From Citromicrobium bathyomarinum (GTDB taxonomy: Bacteria; Pseudomonadota; Alphaproteobacteria; Sphingomonadales; Sphingomonadaceae): a stretch of DNA of 64,000 bases. Position numbers and translations under genes: made by a program. Location of the stretch: positions 1,281,001 to 1,345,000 of the forward strand of contig CP155577.1 in the NCBI GenBank assembly GCA_001306305.2, given 5' to 3'. Position 1 is the stretch's first letter; every line of letters starts with the position of its first letter. Under the pieces are notes generated by a model. That model was not told where the DNA came from and did no database searches. It was given only the letters and a program-made list of their open reading frames with translations. Of this stretch, positions 26,552 to 34,222 are shown one piece after another.

Positions 26552-27969
26552 TGGCAAACTCGGTTCTGATCGTCGAAGACAGCGCGTCCATCGCGCTCGG
26601 CTATGCGGCACAGTTGCAAAGCGCCGGGCACAAGGTGGATGTCGCCGAGACTCTGGCCGACGCGAAGGTCGCTCTGCGTCGCGGGGATTTCGATGTCGTG
26701 CTGCTCGACCTGCAATTGCCCGACGGCAATGGCATGGACCTTATGGGCGGCAAGTCATCGGACGATAAGCCGCTCCCTGCCTTCATCATTGTGACCGCCG
26801 ACGGCTCCCTTGCCCGGGCAATCGATGCGATGCGGTTGGGTGCTTACGATTTCCTGGTCAAACCCGTGGCGGGCGAACGGCTGCTGACCACGGTGCGCAA
26901 TGCCGCCGAACGGGGACGGCCCGCGCGCAAGGCACAGGCGCCCAAGCGCGCGGACACCGCAAACGGCTATCACGGCTTCATCGGCAAATCGCCTGCCATG
27001 CAACAGGTCTATGACGCGATCGAGAATATCGCGAGTTCCAAGGCGACAGTCTTCGTCACCGGAGAGAGCGGCACGGGCAAGGAGGTGACTGCCGAAGCGA
27101 TCCACGCCGCAGGCGCGCGCAGCAATGGCCCCTTCGTGGCGATCAACTGCGGCGCTATTCCCGAGAGCCTGCTGGAGTCCGAGCTGTTCGGCCATGTGAA
27201 AGGTGCCTTTACCGGCGCGGTCGAAAACCGGATCGGCGCTGCCAAGGCGGCTGATGGCGGCACGCTGTTTCTCGACGAAATCTGCGAAATGGAGCTGAAG
27301 CTGCAGGTCAAACTGCTGCGTTTCCTGCAAACCGCGACCGTCCAGCCGGTCGGGTCGAGCAAGGTCGAGCCGGTCGACGTGCGGATCGTGTGCGCGACCA
27401 ATCGTGATCCGATTGCCGAAGTTGCGGCGGGCCGGTTCCGCGAAGACCTTTTCTATCGCCTGAATGTCATCCCGCTCGAACTCCCGCCGCTGCGCGCGCG
27501 CGGAAAGGACGTACAGTTGATTGCCGAGCAATTCATGGCCCGCTTCGGCAAGGAAGAAGGGCGCGAGCTGACGGCATTGAGCGAAGAAAGCCGCGCCGCG
27601 CTGTACGAACATCCGTGGCCGGGCAATGTCCGCGAGTTGCAGAACACCGTCCGCCGCGCCGTGGTCGTCGGGTCCGGCCCGACCCTGGACCTCGCGCTGC
27701 AACGCAACCCCGGCGCACCCGCCCAGCAGGTGGCGGTTGCCGGTCACGCCGATCCTGATGTCACCACGTCGAGCCCGCTCGGCGCTGACAGGCAACCTGC
27801 GCGGCACGACGTGTGGGAAGGGATGACGCTGGATCAGATCGAGCGGATGGCGATTCACGCGGCCATCAAGCGCTGCGATGGAAATATCACCAAGGCGGCG
27901 AAGACGCTCGATGTCAGCCCCTCGACCGTCTACCGCAAGCTGGAAAAATGGGGGGCAGCGATCGATTGA
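26551..27969 (+). CDS. Sigma-54-dependent response regulator (NtrC/LuxO type)
   Basis: 472 residues. N-terminal receiver (Asp10 acidic pair, phosphoacceptor Asp53 in VLLDLQLPDGNG, Lys in FLVKPV); AAA+ domain with Walker A GESGTGKE (about 171-178), the sigma-54-contacting GAFTGA loop (218-223), GGTLFLDEICEM and RFREDLFYRLNVIPLELPPLR; a C-terminal HTH_8/Fis helix-turn-helix (about 430-468, NITKAAKTLDVSPSTVYRKL). It activates sigma-54 promoters. All four EPS-locus promoters with sigma-54 elements, including its own, flank palindromes suited to its dimeric HTH. Co-transcribed with H-NOX (one-base overlap). No cognate kinase is adjacent; the hybrid kinase at 8.99 kb and the HPt protein at 13.5 kb are candidates. 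Confidence 0.93.
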   Translation: MANSVLIVEDSASIALGYAAQLQSAGHKVDVAETLADAKVALRRGDFDVVLLDLQLPDGNGMDLMGGKSSDDKPLPAFIIVTADGSLARAIDAMRLGAYDFLVKPVAGERLLTTVRNAAERGRPARKAQAPKRADTANGYHGFIGKSPAMQQVYDAIENIASSKATVFVTGESGTGKEVTAEAIHAAGARSNGPFVAINCGAIPESLLESELFGHVKGAFTGAVENRIGAAKAADGGTLFLDEICEMELKLQVKLLRFLQTATVQPVGSSKVEPVDVRIVCATNRDPIAEVAAGRFREDLFYRLNVIPLELPPLRARGKDVQLIAEQFMARFGKEEGRELTALSEESRAALYEHPWPGNVRELQNTVRRAVVVGSGPTLDLALQRNPGAPAQQVAVAGHADPDVTTSSPLGADRQPARHDVWEGMTLDQIERMAIHAAIKRCDGNITKAAKTLDVSPSTVYRKLEKWGAAID

Positions 27970-28223
27970 GCGGTCGCGGGTTCGCGATATTGCTTCAGCT
28001 GGCGGGCAACCGCGTACGCCGGTCGCGCGCGCCCGCCTGCTTGTTCGCCATTTTGATGCGAGAATATCGAACGCTGGAAATCAGAGGGTATGCAGGCGCA
28101 TAATAGCGCACGGCGACCACTGTTTCCCGCCATCCGGTCTGTCCACGGGACGAGGGGGGGCGAACCCCGCAAGGGTTCAGCATTTTCGCGGCTTTGGAAG
28201 GTTCTAGGCCGATAAAGCCAAAA

Positions 28224-28315
28224 TGGCGGAGACGGAGGGATTCGAACCCTCGATACCCCGATAGAGGTATGGCTCCTTAGCAGGGAGCTGGTTTCAGCCA
28301 CTCACCCACGTCTCC
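28224..28315 (-). tRNA. tRNA-Ser (anticodon GCT)
   Basis: 92 bases with encoded CCA. Acceptor stem GGAGACG/CGTCTCC, anticodon stem GCTCC/GGAGC around loop CTGCTAA (anticodon GCT, reads AGC/AGU), a long class II variable arm (ACCTCTATCGGGGT region) and T-arm GAGGGTTCGAATCCCTC. The 3' end faces the EPS region at lower coordinates. A partial copy of the 3' end lies at 6791-6814. Confidence 0.97.
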
Positions 28316-28553
28316 GCACACGCGTCCGAACCCATTGGTCCGGGGTCGCGAGCCGCGCGCTATAACCAGCAGGGCGGGGCGGCACAAGGGCTGCGTGACA
28401 CCGGAATGATAATCGCGCGCACCGGACTCGTTTCGGCGCGTTTTCGATTCGCCTCACCGCCTCTCCCCTTGATGCCGCAGGTTCATGCGATTCACGCTAC
28501 GCACGGGGAAACCAGAGTTTCATTTGCCCTACTGTCTACAAGGAGCGAGGCGC

Positions 28554-29396
28554 ATGACCCGCACTGCCAGCATCCGGCGTATGATCGCCATCGTGGCCGC
28601 GGCCATCGCGATGGCGGCCACTCCGCTCGCGGCGCAGCCGATCGAACGGGTCGACCCGAACCAGGCGATCGATGGCGATCTGCAGGAAAACCCGGGCGAA
28701 CCACCGGTCTATGGCGACCCTTCGTCTCAGCCCGCGACAGGCCAGGAGACAGCGCCGCCCCCGCAGGATCAGGGCGGGGTGTCCGCATGGAGCGACCTTT
28801 CGCCCGAGAGCGATAGCGCGACCACCGGCACCTCTGTCGATCAGGGCCAGTCCGGCTACGAGCAGGGCGACGCGCCTGCATATACGGCGATCCCTACCGA
28901 AACCGCCCCTCCGGGCACCTGGCAGGACGACGATCTGATCGGCGCGGCGCAGGGCTTCTTCGGAGAGAATGCGGAAGGCATCGCGCGCATGATCGAGAAG
29001 ATCCTCGCCGATCAGGGCACGCCCAATGGCTATATCGTCGGGCGCGAGGCGTCGGGCGCGTTCTTCGTCGGCGCGCGCTACGGCTCGGGCACGTTGTACC
29101 ACAAGGTCGAGGGGCAGCGTCCGGTGTACTGGACCGGCCCGTCGATCGGGTTCGACGTCGGCGCCAATGGCGGCAAGACCTTCGTGCTGGTCTACAACCT
29201 GTTCGACACCGAGGAATTGTACGAGCGTTTCCCGGCGGGCGAGGGGCAGGCCTATTTCGTCGGCGGGCTGACCGCCAGCTACCTGCGCAAGGGCGATACG
29301 GTGCTGATTCCGATCCGGATGGGTGCCGGCCTGCGGCTGGGAATCAACGCGGGCTACATGAAGTTCTCCAAGAAACATGAGTGGTTCCCCTTTTGA
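28554..29396 (+). CDS. DUF1134 / EipA-like periplasmic envelope protein
   Basis: 280 residues. Signal peptide (MIAIVAAAIAMAATPLAAQ after a short arginine-rich start), then a Gln/Pro/Ser/Asp-rich low-complexity region (about 30-120), then a conserved C-terminal domain with FFGENAEGIARMIEKILADQGTPNGYIVGREASGAFFVGARYGSGTL, the DUF1134 core. The Brucella member EipA is a periplasmic protein needed for envelope integrity. The ATG at 28554 is preceded by AGGAG at eight bases; an earlier in-frame ATG at 28485 lacks a ribosome site and would bury the signal peptide. Confidence 0.85.
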   Translation: MTRTASIRRMIAIVAAAIAMAATPLAAQPIERVDPNQAIDGDLQENPGEPPVYGDPSSQPATGQETAPPPQDQGGVSAWSDLSPESDSATTGTSVDQGQSGYEQGDAPAYTAIPTETAPPGTWQDDDLIGAAQGFFGENAEGIARMIEKILADQGTPNGYIVGREASGAFFVGARYGSGTLYHKVEGQRPVYWTGPSIGFDVGANGGKTFVLVYNLFDTEELYERFPAGEGQAYFVGGLTASYLRKGDTVLIPIRMGAGLRLGINAGYMKFSKKHEWFPF

Positions 29397-29467
29397 CGGG
29401 CCGAAAACCAGCAAACCTGCCGATATTAGCGGTTGCTCTCGCGCCCGTGCGATAGCATGGGACGAGC

Positions 29468-30646
29468 ATGCTCGACCGCCTGCAAGACACTCCGCCCGAT
29501 GCGCTGCTCGCGCTGATCGCCCAGTTCGCCGCCGACGAGCGGGAGGACAAGATCGACCTCGGCGTCGGCGTCTATCGGACGGATGACGGCGCGACGCCGG
29601 TTTTCGGCGCGATCAAGGCCGCTGAACAGCGCCTGTGGGAAGAGCAGGACTCGAAAAGCTACCTCGGCCCGGAAGGCGACCGCGGTTTCGTCCATGCGCT
29701 GATGCCGATCATTTTCGGTTCCGATGCCACCATGGGCGGGCGGATCGAAGGGGTGCAGACCCCGGGCGGCACCGGCGCGGTGCGCCTCGCGATCGCGCTG
29801 GCCGAGCGGGCGGGCGTGACCCGCGTGCATGTCGGCAAGCCCAGCTGGCCCAACCACATTCCGATCATCGAGGATGTCGGGCTGGAAGCGGTCACCTTCC
29901 AGCATTCGAACGCCGATGGCAGCGCGGATCTCGATGCGCTGCTGGAGATCGTCCGGCAGGGCCGCGAAGGCGATGCCGTGCTGATCCACGCGTGCTGCCA
30001 CAACCCTTCCGGCATCGATTACACCGACGAACAGTGGGATGCGATTGCCGGCGCGCTGGCCGACAGCCCGGTGCTGCCGATCATCGACAGCGCCTATCAG
30101 GGCCTTGGCACGGGGCTGGAGGAAGATGCGGCCGGCCTGCGCAAGGTGCTGGCCAAGGTGCCCTACGCGCTGATCGCCTATAGCTGCGACAAGAACTTCG
30201 GCCTCTACCGCGACCGTGTGGGCGCGTTCTACGCCAAGGTCGCAGAGCCTGCGCAGATGCCCGCTGCCATGTCCAACGCCGCCGCGCTCGCCCGCGCTAA
30301 CTGGTCCATGCCGCCCGATCACGGCGGTGCGGCAGTGCGGATCGTGCTGCGCGACGAGGATCTGCGCCAGCAATGGCTCGATGAGCTGGACGGCATGCGT
30401 CAGCGCCTGCGCTGGGTCCGGGCCACTCTGGCCGCGGCGCAGAAGAAGGTGGAGGGCGTGCCGCTCGCCCATCTGGAAGAGCAGAACGGCCTGTTCGCGA
30501 TGCTGCCGCTGAACAAGGACCAGATCGGCAAGCTGCGCGAGGATCACGCGGTCTACATGGCGGGTTCGGGCCGGATCAACATCGCCGGGCTGACCAAGGG
30601 CAATATCGAGAAGTTCATCGCCGCGCTGGCGGATGTCGCCGGCTGA
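29468..30646 (+). CDS. Aromatic amino acid / aspartate aminotransferase (class I, TyrB/AspC type)
   Basis: 392 residues, PLP aminotransferase of the Ia subgroup. N-terminal DKIDLGVGVYRTDDGATPVF, SYLGPEGDRGF, TPGGTGAVRLA, CCHNPSGIDYTDEQW, DSAYQGLGTGLEEDA and YSCDKNFGLYRDRVGAF with the PLP lysine; near the C-terminus an arginine in GSGRINIAGL binds the substrate carboxylate. It transfers amino groups between aspartate or aromatic amino acids and 2-oxoglutarate. The precise substrate range is not readable. Its end overlaps the acetyltransferase gene by 14 bp. Confidence 0.92.
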   Translation: MLDRLQDTPPDALLALIAQFAADEREDKIDLGVGVYRTDDGATPVFGAIKAAEQRLWEEQDSKSYLGPEGDRGFVHALMPIIFGSDATMGGRIEGVQTPGGTGAVRLAIALAERAGVTRVHVGKPSWPNHIPIIEDVGLEAVTFQHSNADGSADLDALLEIVRQGREGDAVLIHACCHNPSGIDYTDEQWDAIAGALADSPVLPIIDSAYQGLGTGLEEDAAGLRKVLAKVPYALIAYSCDKNFGLYRDRVGAFYAKVAEPAQMPAAMSNAAALARANWSMPPDHGGAAVRIVLRDEDLRQQWLDELDGMRQRLRWVRATLAAAQKKVEGVPLAHLEEQNGLFAMLPLNKDQIGKLREDHAVYMAGSGRINIAGLTKGNIEKFIAALADVAG

Positions 30647-31211
30647 GCTGGACCGCCAGCCGGTCCTCGAAGGGGAGCGGTTTGCGCTGAGGCCACTGCG
30701 GGCCGACGACTGGGACGCGCTTTACACGATCGCGTCGGACCCGGTCGTGTGGGAACAGCATCCGATGACCGATCGCTGGCGCGCGGAAGTCTTCCGTGCC
30801 TTTTTCGATGATGCGCTGGCCAAGGGCGGCGCGCTGGCGATTATCGACACCCGCGATGGCTCCATCATTGGCTCATCCCGTTTCCAGGCGCTGACCAGCG
30901 CCGAAGACGATCCCGAAGAGCAAAGCTCGGTCGAGATCGGCTGGACCTTTCTTGCGCCGCGATACTGGGGGAAGGGTGCCAACAGCGAGGTCAAGCGGTT
31001 GATGCTGGCCCATGCGCTGGAAAGCGTCGAACGGGTCGATTTCCGCGTGGGCGAAGCGAACTGGCGCAGCCGGATCGCGCTGGAGAAGATTGGCGCACAG
31101 CAGACGCGGCGGACCGAGTTGTCCAAGCATGAGGGCAAGCGCGTGCTGCACGTGATCTATGCCATTACGCGTGAGGATTTCGCCCAGGGGCCGCTAGCCC
31201 AGAGTGCCTAG
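30633..31211 (+). CDS. GNAT family N-acetyltransferase
   Basis: 192 residues of the RimJ/RimL-like GNAT group: FALRPLRADDWDALYTIASDPVVWEQHP, SSVEIGWTFLAPRYWGKGANSEVKRLMLAHALE (acetyl-CoA binding loop region) and VDFRVGEANWRSRIALEKIGAQQ. The acceptor (protein N-terminus or small amine) is unknown. It overlaps the aminotransferase by 14 bp, so co-transcription is likely. Confidence 0.85.
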   Translation: MSPAELDRQPVLEGERFALRPLRADDWDALYTIASDPVVWEQHPMTDRWRAEVFRAFFDDALAKGGALAIIDTRDGSIIGSSRFQALTSAEDDPEEQSSVEIGWTFLAPRYWGKGANSEVKRLMLAHALESVERVDFRVGEANWRSRIALEKIGAQQTRRTELSKHEGKRVLHVIYAITREDFAQGPLAQSA

Positions 31212-31217
31212 CCGCGC

Positions 31218-31727
31218 TTAGCGGCTGCGCGCGGACATTGGCAGACGCCGCGTCATGCGCAGCCCGTCGCGCATGTTCAGCGACAGCAGCGTAATGTTCA
31301 CCGCACCCGCGATCAGTTCCACCGCCTGCACCGCGTAGAACGCCGCGTCGAACGCGCCCGCGCTCGCTTTCCACGCGAGGAACAGCGCAGAGGGGATCAG
31401 CACCAGCACGCCGTTCCCAGCGATGATCGGCATGCGCCGCAGCTTGCGCCCGACCAGGCCGCCGCGATGTCCGCGCGAGCGCATCAGCCCGGTGCCGCCG
31501 GTGGCAGCCAGCGCAGGGACGAGCAGCAGGAAGCCCCACGGGATCGCCAGTTTGACGGCTATGATCTGTGCATGCGTGCCGAAAGCTTCCACCAGCACGG
31601 TCGACAGCCAGAAGCTTGCGACCAGCAATGTCGCAAGGGTGCCGGCGATGGGATGGACGAGTTTCGAAATGATGGGTCTCCATTGCTTGCTGGCGCACGG
31701 CGCGGGTCGTTGCCGAGGCAGATGCAT
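31218..31727 (-). CDS. Four-span membrane protein of unknown function
   Basis: About 169 residues with four hydrophobic segments (IAGTLATLLVASFWLSTVLV, LAIPWGFLLLVPALAATGG, MPIIAGNGVLVLIPSALFLAW, AFYAVQAVELIAGAVNITLLSL). I do not recognise a catalytic motif. The start is uncertain: ATG 31727 lies at the edge of the operator-like repeats, and no good internal start is seen. It is divergent from a marR gene across those repeats, so it is probably the regulator's target. Confidence 0.7.
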   Translation of the reverse strand: MHLPRQRPAPCASKQWRPIISKLVHPIAGTLATLLVASFWLSTVLVEAFGTHAQIIAVKLAIPWGFLLLVPALAATGGTGLMRSRGHRGGLVGRKLRRMPIIAGNGVLVLIPSALFLAWKASAGAFDAAFYAVQAVELIAGAVNITLLSLNMRDGLRMTRRLPMSARSR

Positions 31728-31782
31728 AGCTAGCTATCGAGATTATAAATAGCAAGCTATGTATTTGCATGGCGAGCTATGT
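31725..31782. promoter_or_regulatory. Three phased operator-like repeats between marR and its divergent neighbour
   Basis: Related sites ATAGCTAGCTAT (31726-31737), ATAGCAAGCTAT (31749-31760) and ATGGCGAGCTAT (31770-31781), with centres 23 and 21 bp apart (about two turns). Each is a partial dyad sharing AGCTAT. Position in the short divergent promoter region makes MarR autorepression and control of the membrane gene likely. Confidence 0.6.
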
Positions 31783-31800
31783 CGATCTATCGCAAGCGGC

Positions 31801-32277
31801 ATGACCTTCTCGAAAGACAGCTCTGCCGGCTACCTGGTGAACGACCTCGCGCGCCGCTTTGCGGCTGCCTTGCAGGCGAGGATCAAGCCCATCGGGCTTT
31901 CGACCGGCGTGTTCCCGGTCATGGTCCAGCTGTGGGAGGACGACGGGCTCACGCAGACCGAACTGGTCCGGCGGATCGGGGTGGAGCAGGCGACCATGGC
32001 GAACACGCTCGCACGGATGCAGCGTGACGGCCTGATTGCCAGACATCGCAGCAAGGCCGATGGCCGGGTGCAGGAGATCTGGCTGACCGATCTGGGCACA
32101 AGCCGGCGCCGCCCCGCGATTGCAGCGGCTGAATCGGTGAACGCTGCGGCCCTGTCCGGCCTCTCGCCCGAAGAGCGCGACCAGTTCCTGCACCTGATGA
32201 CCAAGATCATCCGGACCTTCGACGAGGGTGAGGAGCATGGGGCCGGCCCGGTGGGTGAGGAGACGCGACAAGCCTAG
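31801..32277 (+). CDS. MarR family transcriptional regulator
   Basis: 158 residues from the ATG at 31801. The winged-helix core is clear: VFPVMVQLWEDDGLTQTELVRRIGVEQATMANTLARMQRDGLIARHRSKADGRVQEIWLTDLG, the last part being the beta-wing. The flanking helices form the dimer interface. An in-frame ATG at 31759 lies within the operator repeats and is less likely. The effector is unknown. Confidence 0.9.
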   Translation: MTFSKDSSAGYLVNDLARRFAAALQARIKPIGLSTGVFPVMVQLWEDDGLTQTELVRRIGVEQATMANTLARMQRDGLIARHRSKADGRVQEIWLTDLGTSRRRPAIAAAESVNAAALSGLSPEERDQFLHLMTKIIRTFDEGEEHGAGPVGEETRQA

Positions 32278-32383
32278 AGAGCCGCCGCCAGCTTAACCAG
32301 TGCCGATGCGACGGGAAACTCTCCGCCCAGTTCGAACATACGGTGGCGGTGACGGCGGATGGCGTCGAAGTGCTGACGCTGAG

Positions 32384-32555
32384 GCAGGGCGAGACGGCGC
32401 GCGTTTAGCGCAATGCGCGGCTTATGCGCTGTCCTACATGAAAGGGCGCCGCTAGCCTGCGGGCTGCTCTTTGACAGTGTCGGATAAGGCCCCAAATCAA
32501 CCGCGTAGGGACTGCGGAGATTTCTCTCCCCTGGACTGTGTGTCAGGTGTGTCAG
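32384..32555 (-). repeat. 171-bp intergenic repeat, copy A (inverted relative to copy B at 42.2 kb)
   Basis: Three blocks match 42161-42331 in inverted orientation with similar spacing: a 30-bp identical end (32526-32555; minus strand begins CTGACACACCTGACACACAG), a 14-bp block TGTAGGACAGCGCA (plus 32425-32438) and a 10-bp block CTCGCCCTGC (plus 32384-32393). Sequence between blocks has diverged. It occupies most of the 308-bp gene-free interval between marR and the acetyltransferase. No coding potential is convincing. Confidence 0.75.
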
Positions 32556-32585
32556 GCTGCCACCGGATTGGCGGCAATGCGGTGG

Positions 32586-33098
32586 TTATTGCGAATCGCG
32601 ATTCGGGTTCGTCAGGCGCAGGAAAACGCTGTCGCACCACTCGTCGCCCACCTTCCAGGTGCGCTCTGCGCGACCGGTTTCGACGAATCCCATGCTTTGC
32701 AGCAGCCGCAACGAGGGCGCGTTGCGCGGATCGACGTCGGCTTCCACGAAGGGCAGGCGGTGCACCGCGAAGGCGCGCTCCAGCACGGGACGCAGCGCTT
32801 CGCCCGCGTAGCCCATGCCCCAGGCATCGGGGTGCAGGATGAAGCCGATCTCGGGAAACTCGAACAGGCCGACCTTGCCGATCAGGCGCCCGTCCAGCTC
32901 GATTGCGAAGTCCTCGCCCTTGGCCGGATCGATGGCGAGCATCGCGGCGAGCCAGCTTTCCGTTTCGGCAATGTCCCTGTGTGGGGGCGTGGACCAGTAT
33001 GCGGTCGCGCGCGCATCGCTCAGGATCGTGTGAAACGCTGGAAGGTCGTCGGGCTTGGCGGGCCGCAGCAGCAGCCGCTCGGTCCTGATCTGGGTCAT
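32586..33098 (-). CDS. GNAT family N-acetyltransferase
   Basis: 170 residues: TERLLLRPAKPDDLPAFHTILSD at the N-terminus, IGFILHPDAWGMGYAGEALRPVLERAF (acetyl-CoA loop, Q/RxxGxG/A variant WGMGYA) and VDPRNAPSLRLLQSMGFVETG. It belongs to the RimJ/RimL-type group; substrate unknown. Its start overlaps the stop of the upstream gene (ATGA at 33095-33098), the first sign of a long minus-strand run through the rib genes. Confidence 0.88.
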   Translation of the reverse strand: MTQIRTERLLLRPAKPDDLPAFHTILSDARATAYWSTPPHRDIAETESWLAAMLAIDPAKGEDFAIELDGRLIGKVGLFEFPEIGFILHPDAWGMGYAGEALRPVLERAFAVHRLPFVEADVDPRNAPSLRLLQSMGFVETGRAERTWKVGDEWCDSVFLRLTNPNRDSQ

Positions 33099-33580
33099 GC
33101 CGCCGCCGCGTAGCTCCGGGGAGCTGCGATGAACGCGGCGTACGGTCGGGCGTTATCGTCGTCGTTTGCCTTGGTGAGCGCCGCCGGTGCGCGCTGTGTC
33201 CGCTTGGCACGCGGCGTCGCGGCGCTGCCCTTGCGCTTGTCGGCCAGATTGCGCCCGAAGCGCGGCGTCCAGCGCGTGAGCATCCCCCGCGTCCGCGTCC
33301 ACGAAGTACTGGCCGCCGCGACCACCACCAGGTCGATATAGAGCGCGATATCGGCGGCATAGGCCAGCATCAGCTCCGGCCCGAACAGGAGGACCAGTTC
33401 ACCGCCGAGCAGCAGCATCGTCGCCGCGATGATCACCGTGAGGTACTGATAGCGTTTGTGCGCCAGCAGCAGCGCGACCGGCCGCTCGACCAGATGCCCG
33501 TTGAGCATCCGCCGAAACGGGATGTCCGGTCCAAACCGCATGAACAGCGCCAGCGCCAGCAACAGCCCGTAAGTGATCAT
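33095..33580 (-). CDS. Small membrane protein of unknown function
   Basis: 161 residues. Three hydrophobic segments (ITYGLLLALALFMRFG, YLTVIIAATMLLLGGELVLLFG, ELMLAYAADIALYIDLVVVAAAS) followed by a basic, disordered C-terminal third rich in Arg, Lys and Ala. No family recognised. It lies 14 bp after ribE and overlaps the next acetyltransferase, so it is probably in the riboflavin transcript. Confidence 0.7.
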   Translation of the reverse strand: MITYGLLLALALFMRFGPDIPFRRMLNGHLVERPVALLLAHKRYQYLTVIIAATMLLLGGELVLLFGPELMLAYAADIALYIDLVVVAAASTSWTRTRGMLTRWTPRFGRNLADKRKGSAATPRAKRTQRAPAALTKANDDDNARPYAAFIAAPRSYAAAA

Positions 33581-33594
33581 CGCCTCGTTCCCCG

Positions 33595-34212
33595 TCAGCC
33601 GGCCAGCGCCTGCATCCGCTTGAGATAGCGAGCGAGGACGTCGATTTCGAGGTTCACCTTGTCGCCTTCGCTCAAGGCACCCAGCGTCGTCACCTCGCCG
33701 GTATGCGGGATGATGTTGAGCGCGAACCGGGCCGAGCCGTCCGCCTCGTCCTCCACCGCGTTGACCGTCAGCGAGACGCCATCGACGGTGATCGAGCCCT
33801 TGGCCGCGATGAACGGGGCGAGCGCCTTGGGCGCGCGGATCTCGAAGTGGATCGATCCGTCCACGCTGCGCCGCTCGGCCACTTCGCCAACCGCGTCGAC
33901 GTGTCCGGTGACCAGATGTCCGCCCAGCTCATCGCCCAGCCGCAGCGAGGGTTCGAGGTTGAGCTTGCGGCCTTCCTCCCACAGGCCGGGCACGGTCCGG
34001 CTCACGGTCTCCTGCGAGACATCGACCGCGAACCAGGCATCGCCCGCGCTGCCGCCGCGCTCGGTCACGGTCAGGCACACGCCCGAGCATGCGATGGAGG
34101 CACCGATCGCGATCCGCTCGGGGTCGAAAGGGCAGGCGATCCGCACGTGCAGGTCGCCCCGCTGCTCGATCGCGGCGACGGTGCCGATGGCTGTGACGAT
34201 ACCGGTGAACAT
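33595..34212 (-). CDS. ribE: Riboflavin synthase, alpha subunit
   Basis: 205 residues starting with the invariant MFTGIVTAIG. The protein is a tandem duplication: both halves carry the lumazine-binding barrel, with GASIACSGVCLTV in the first and KGSITVDGVSLTV in the second; GGHLVTGHVDAVGEV marks the start of the second half. It dismutates two 6,7-dimethyl-8-ribityllumazine molecules to riboflavin. The ATG at 34212 is set by the invariant N-terminus. ribD lies 10 bp upstream. Confidence 0.95.
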   Translation of the reverse strand: MFTGIVTAIGTVAAIEQRGDLHVRIACPFDPERIAIGASIACSGVCLTVTERGGSAGDAWFAVDVSQETVSRTVPGLWEEGRKLNLEPSLRLGDELGGHLVTGHVDAVGEVAERRSVDGSIHFEIRAPKALAPFIAAKGSITVDGVSLTVNAVEDEADGSARFALNIIPHTGEVTTLGALSEGDKVNLEIDVLARYLKRMQALAG

Positions 34213-34222
34213 GGCGGGTCCT

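Noticed and set aside
32274..32495. Short minus-strand frame between marR and the acetyltransferase
   Set aside because: It overlaps the 171-bp repeat, has no ribosome site and no recognisable family.
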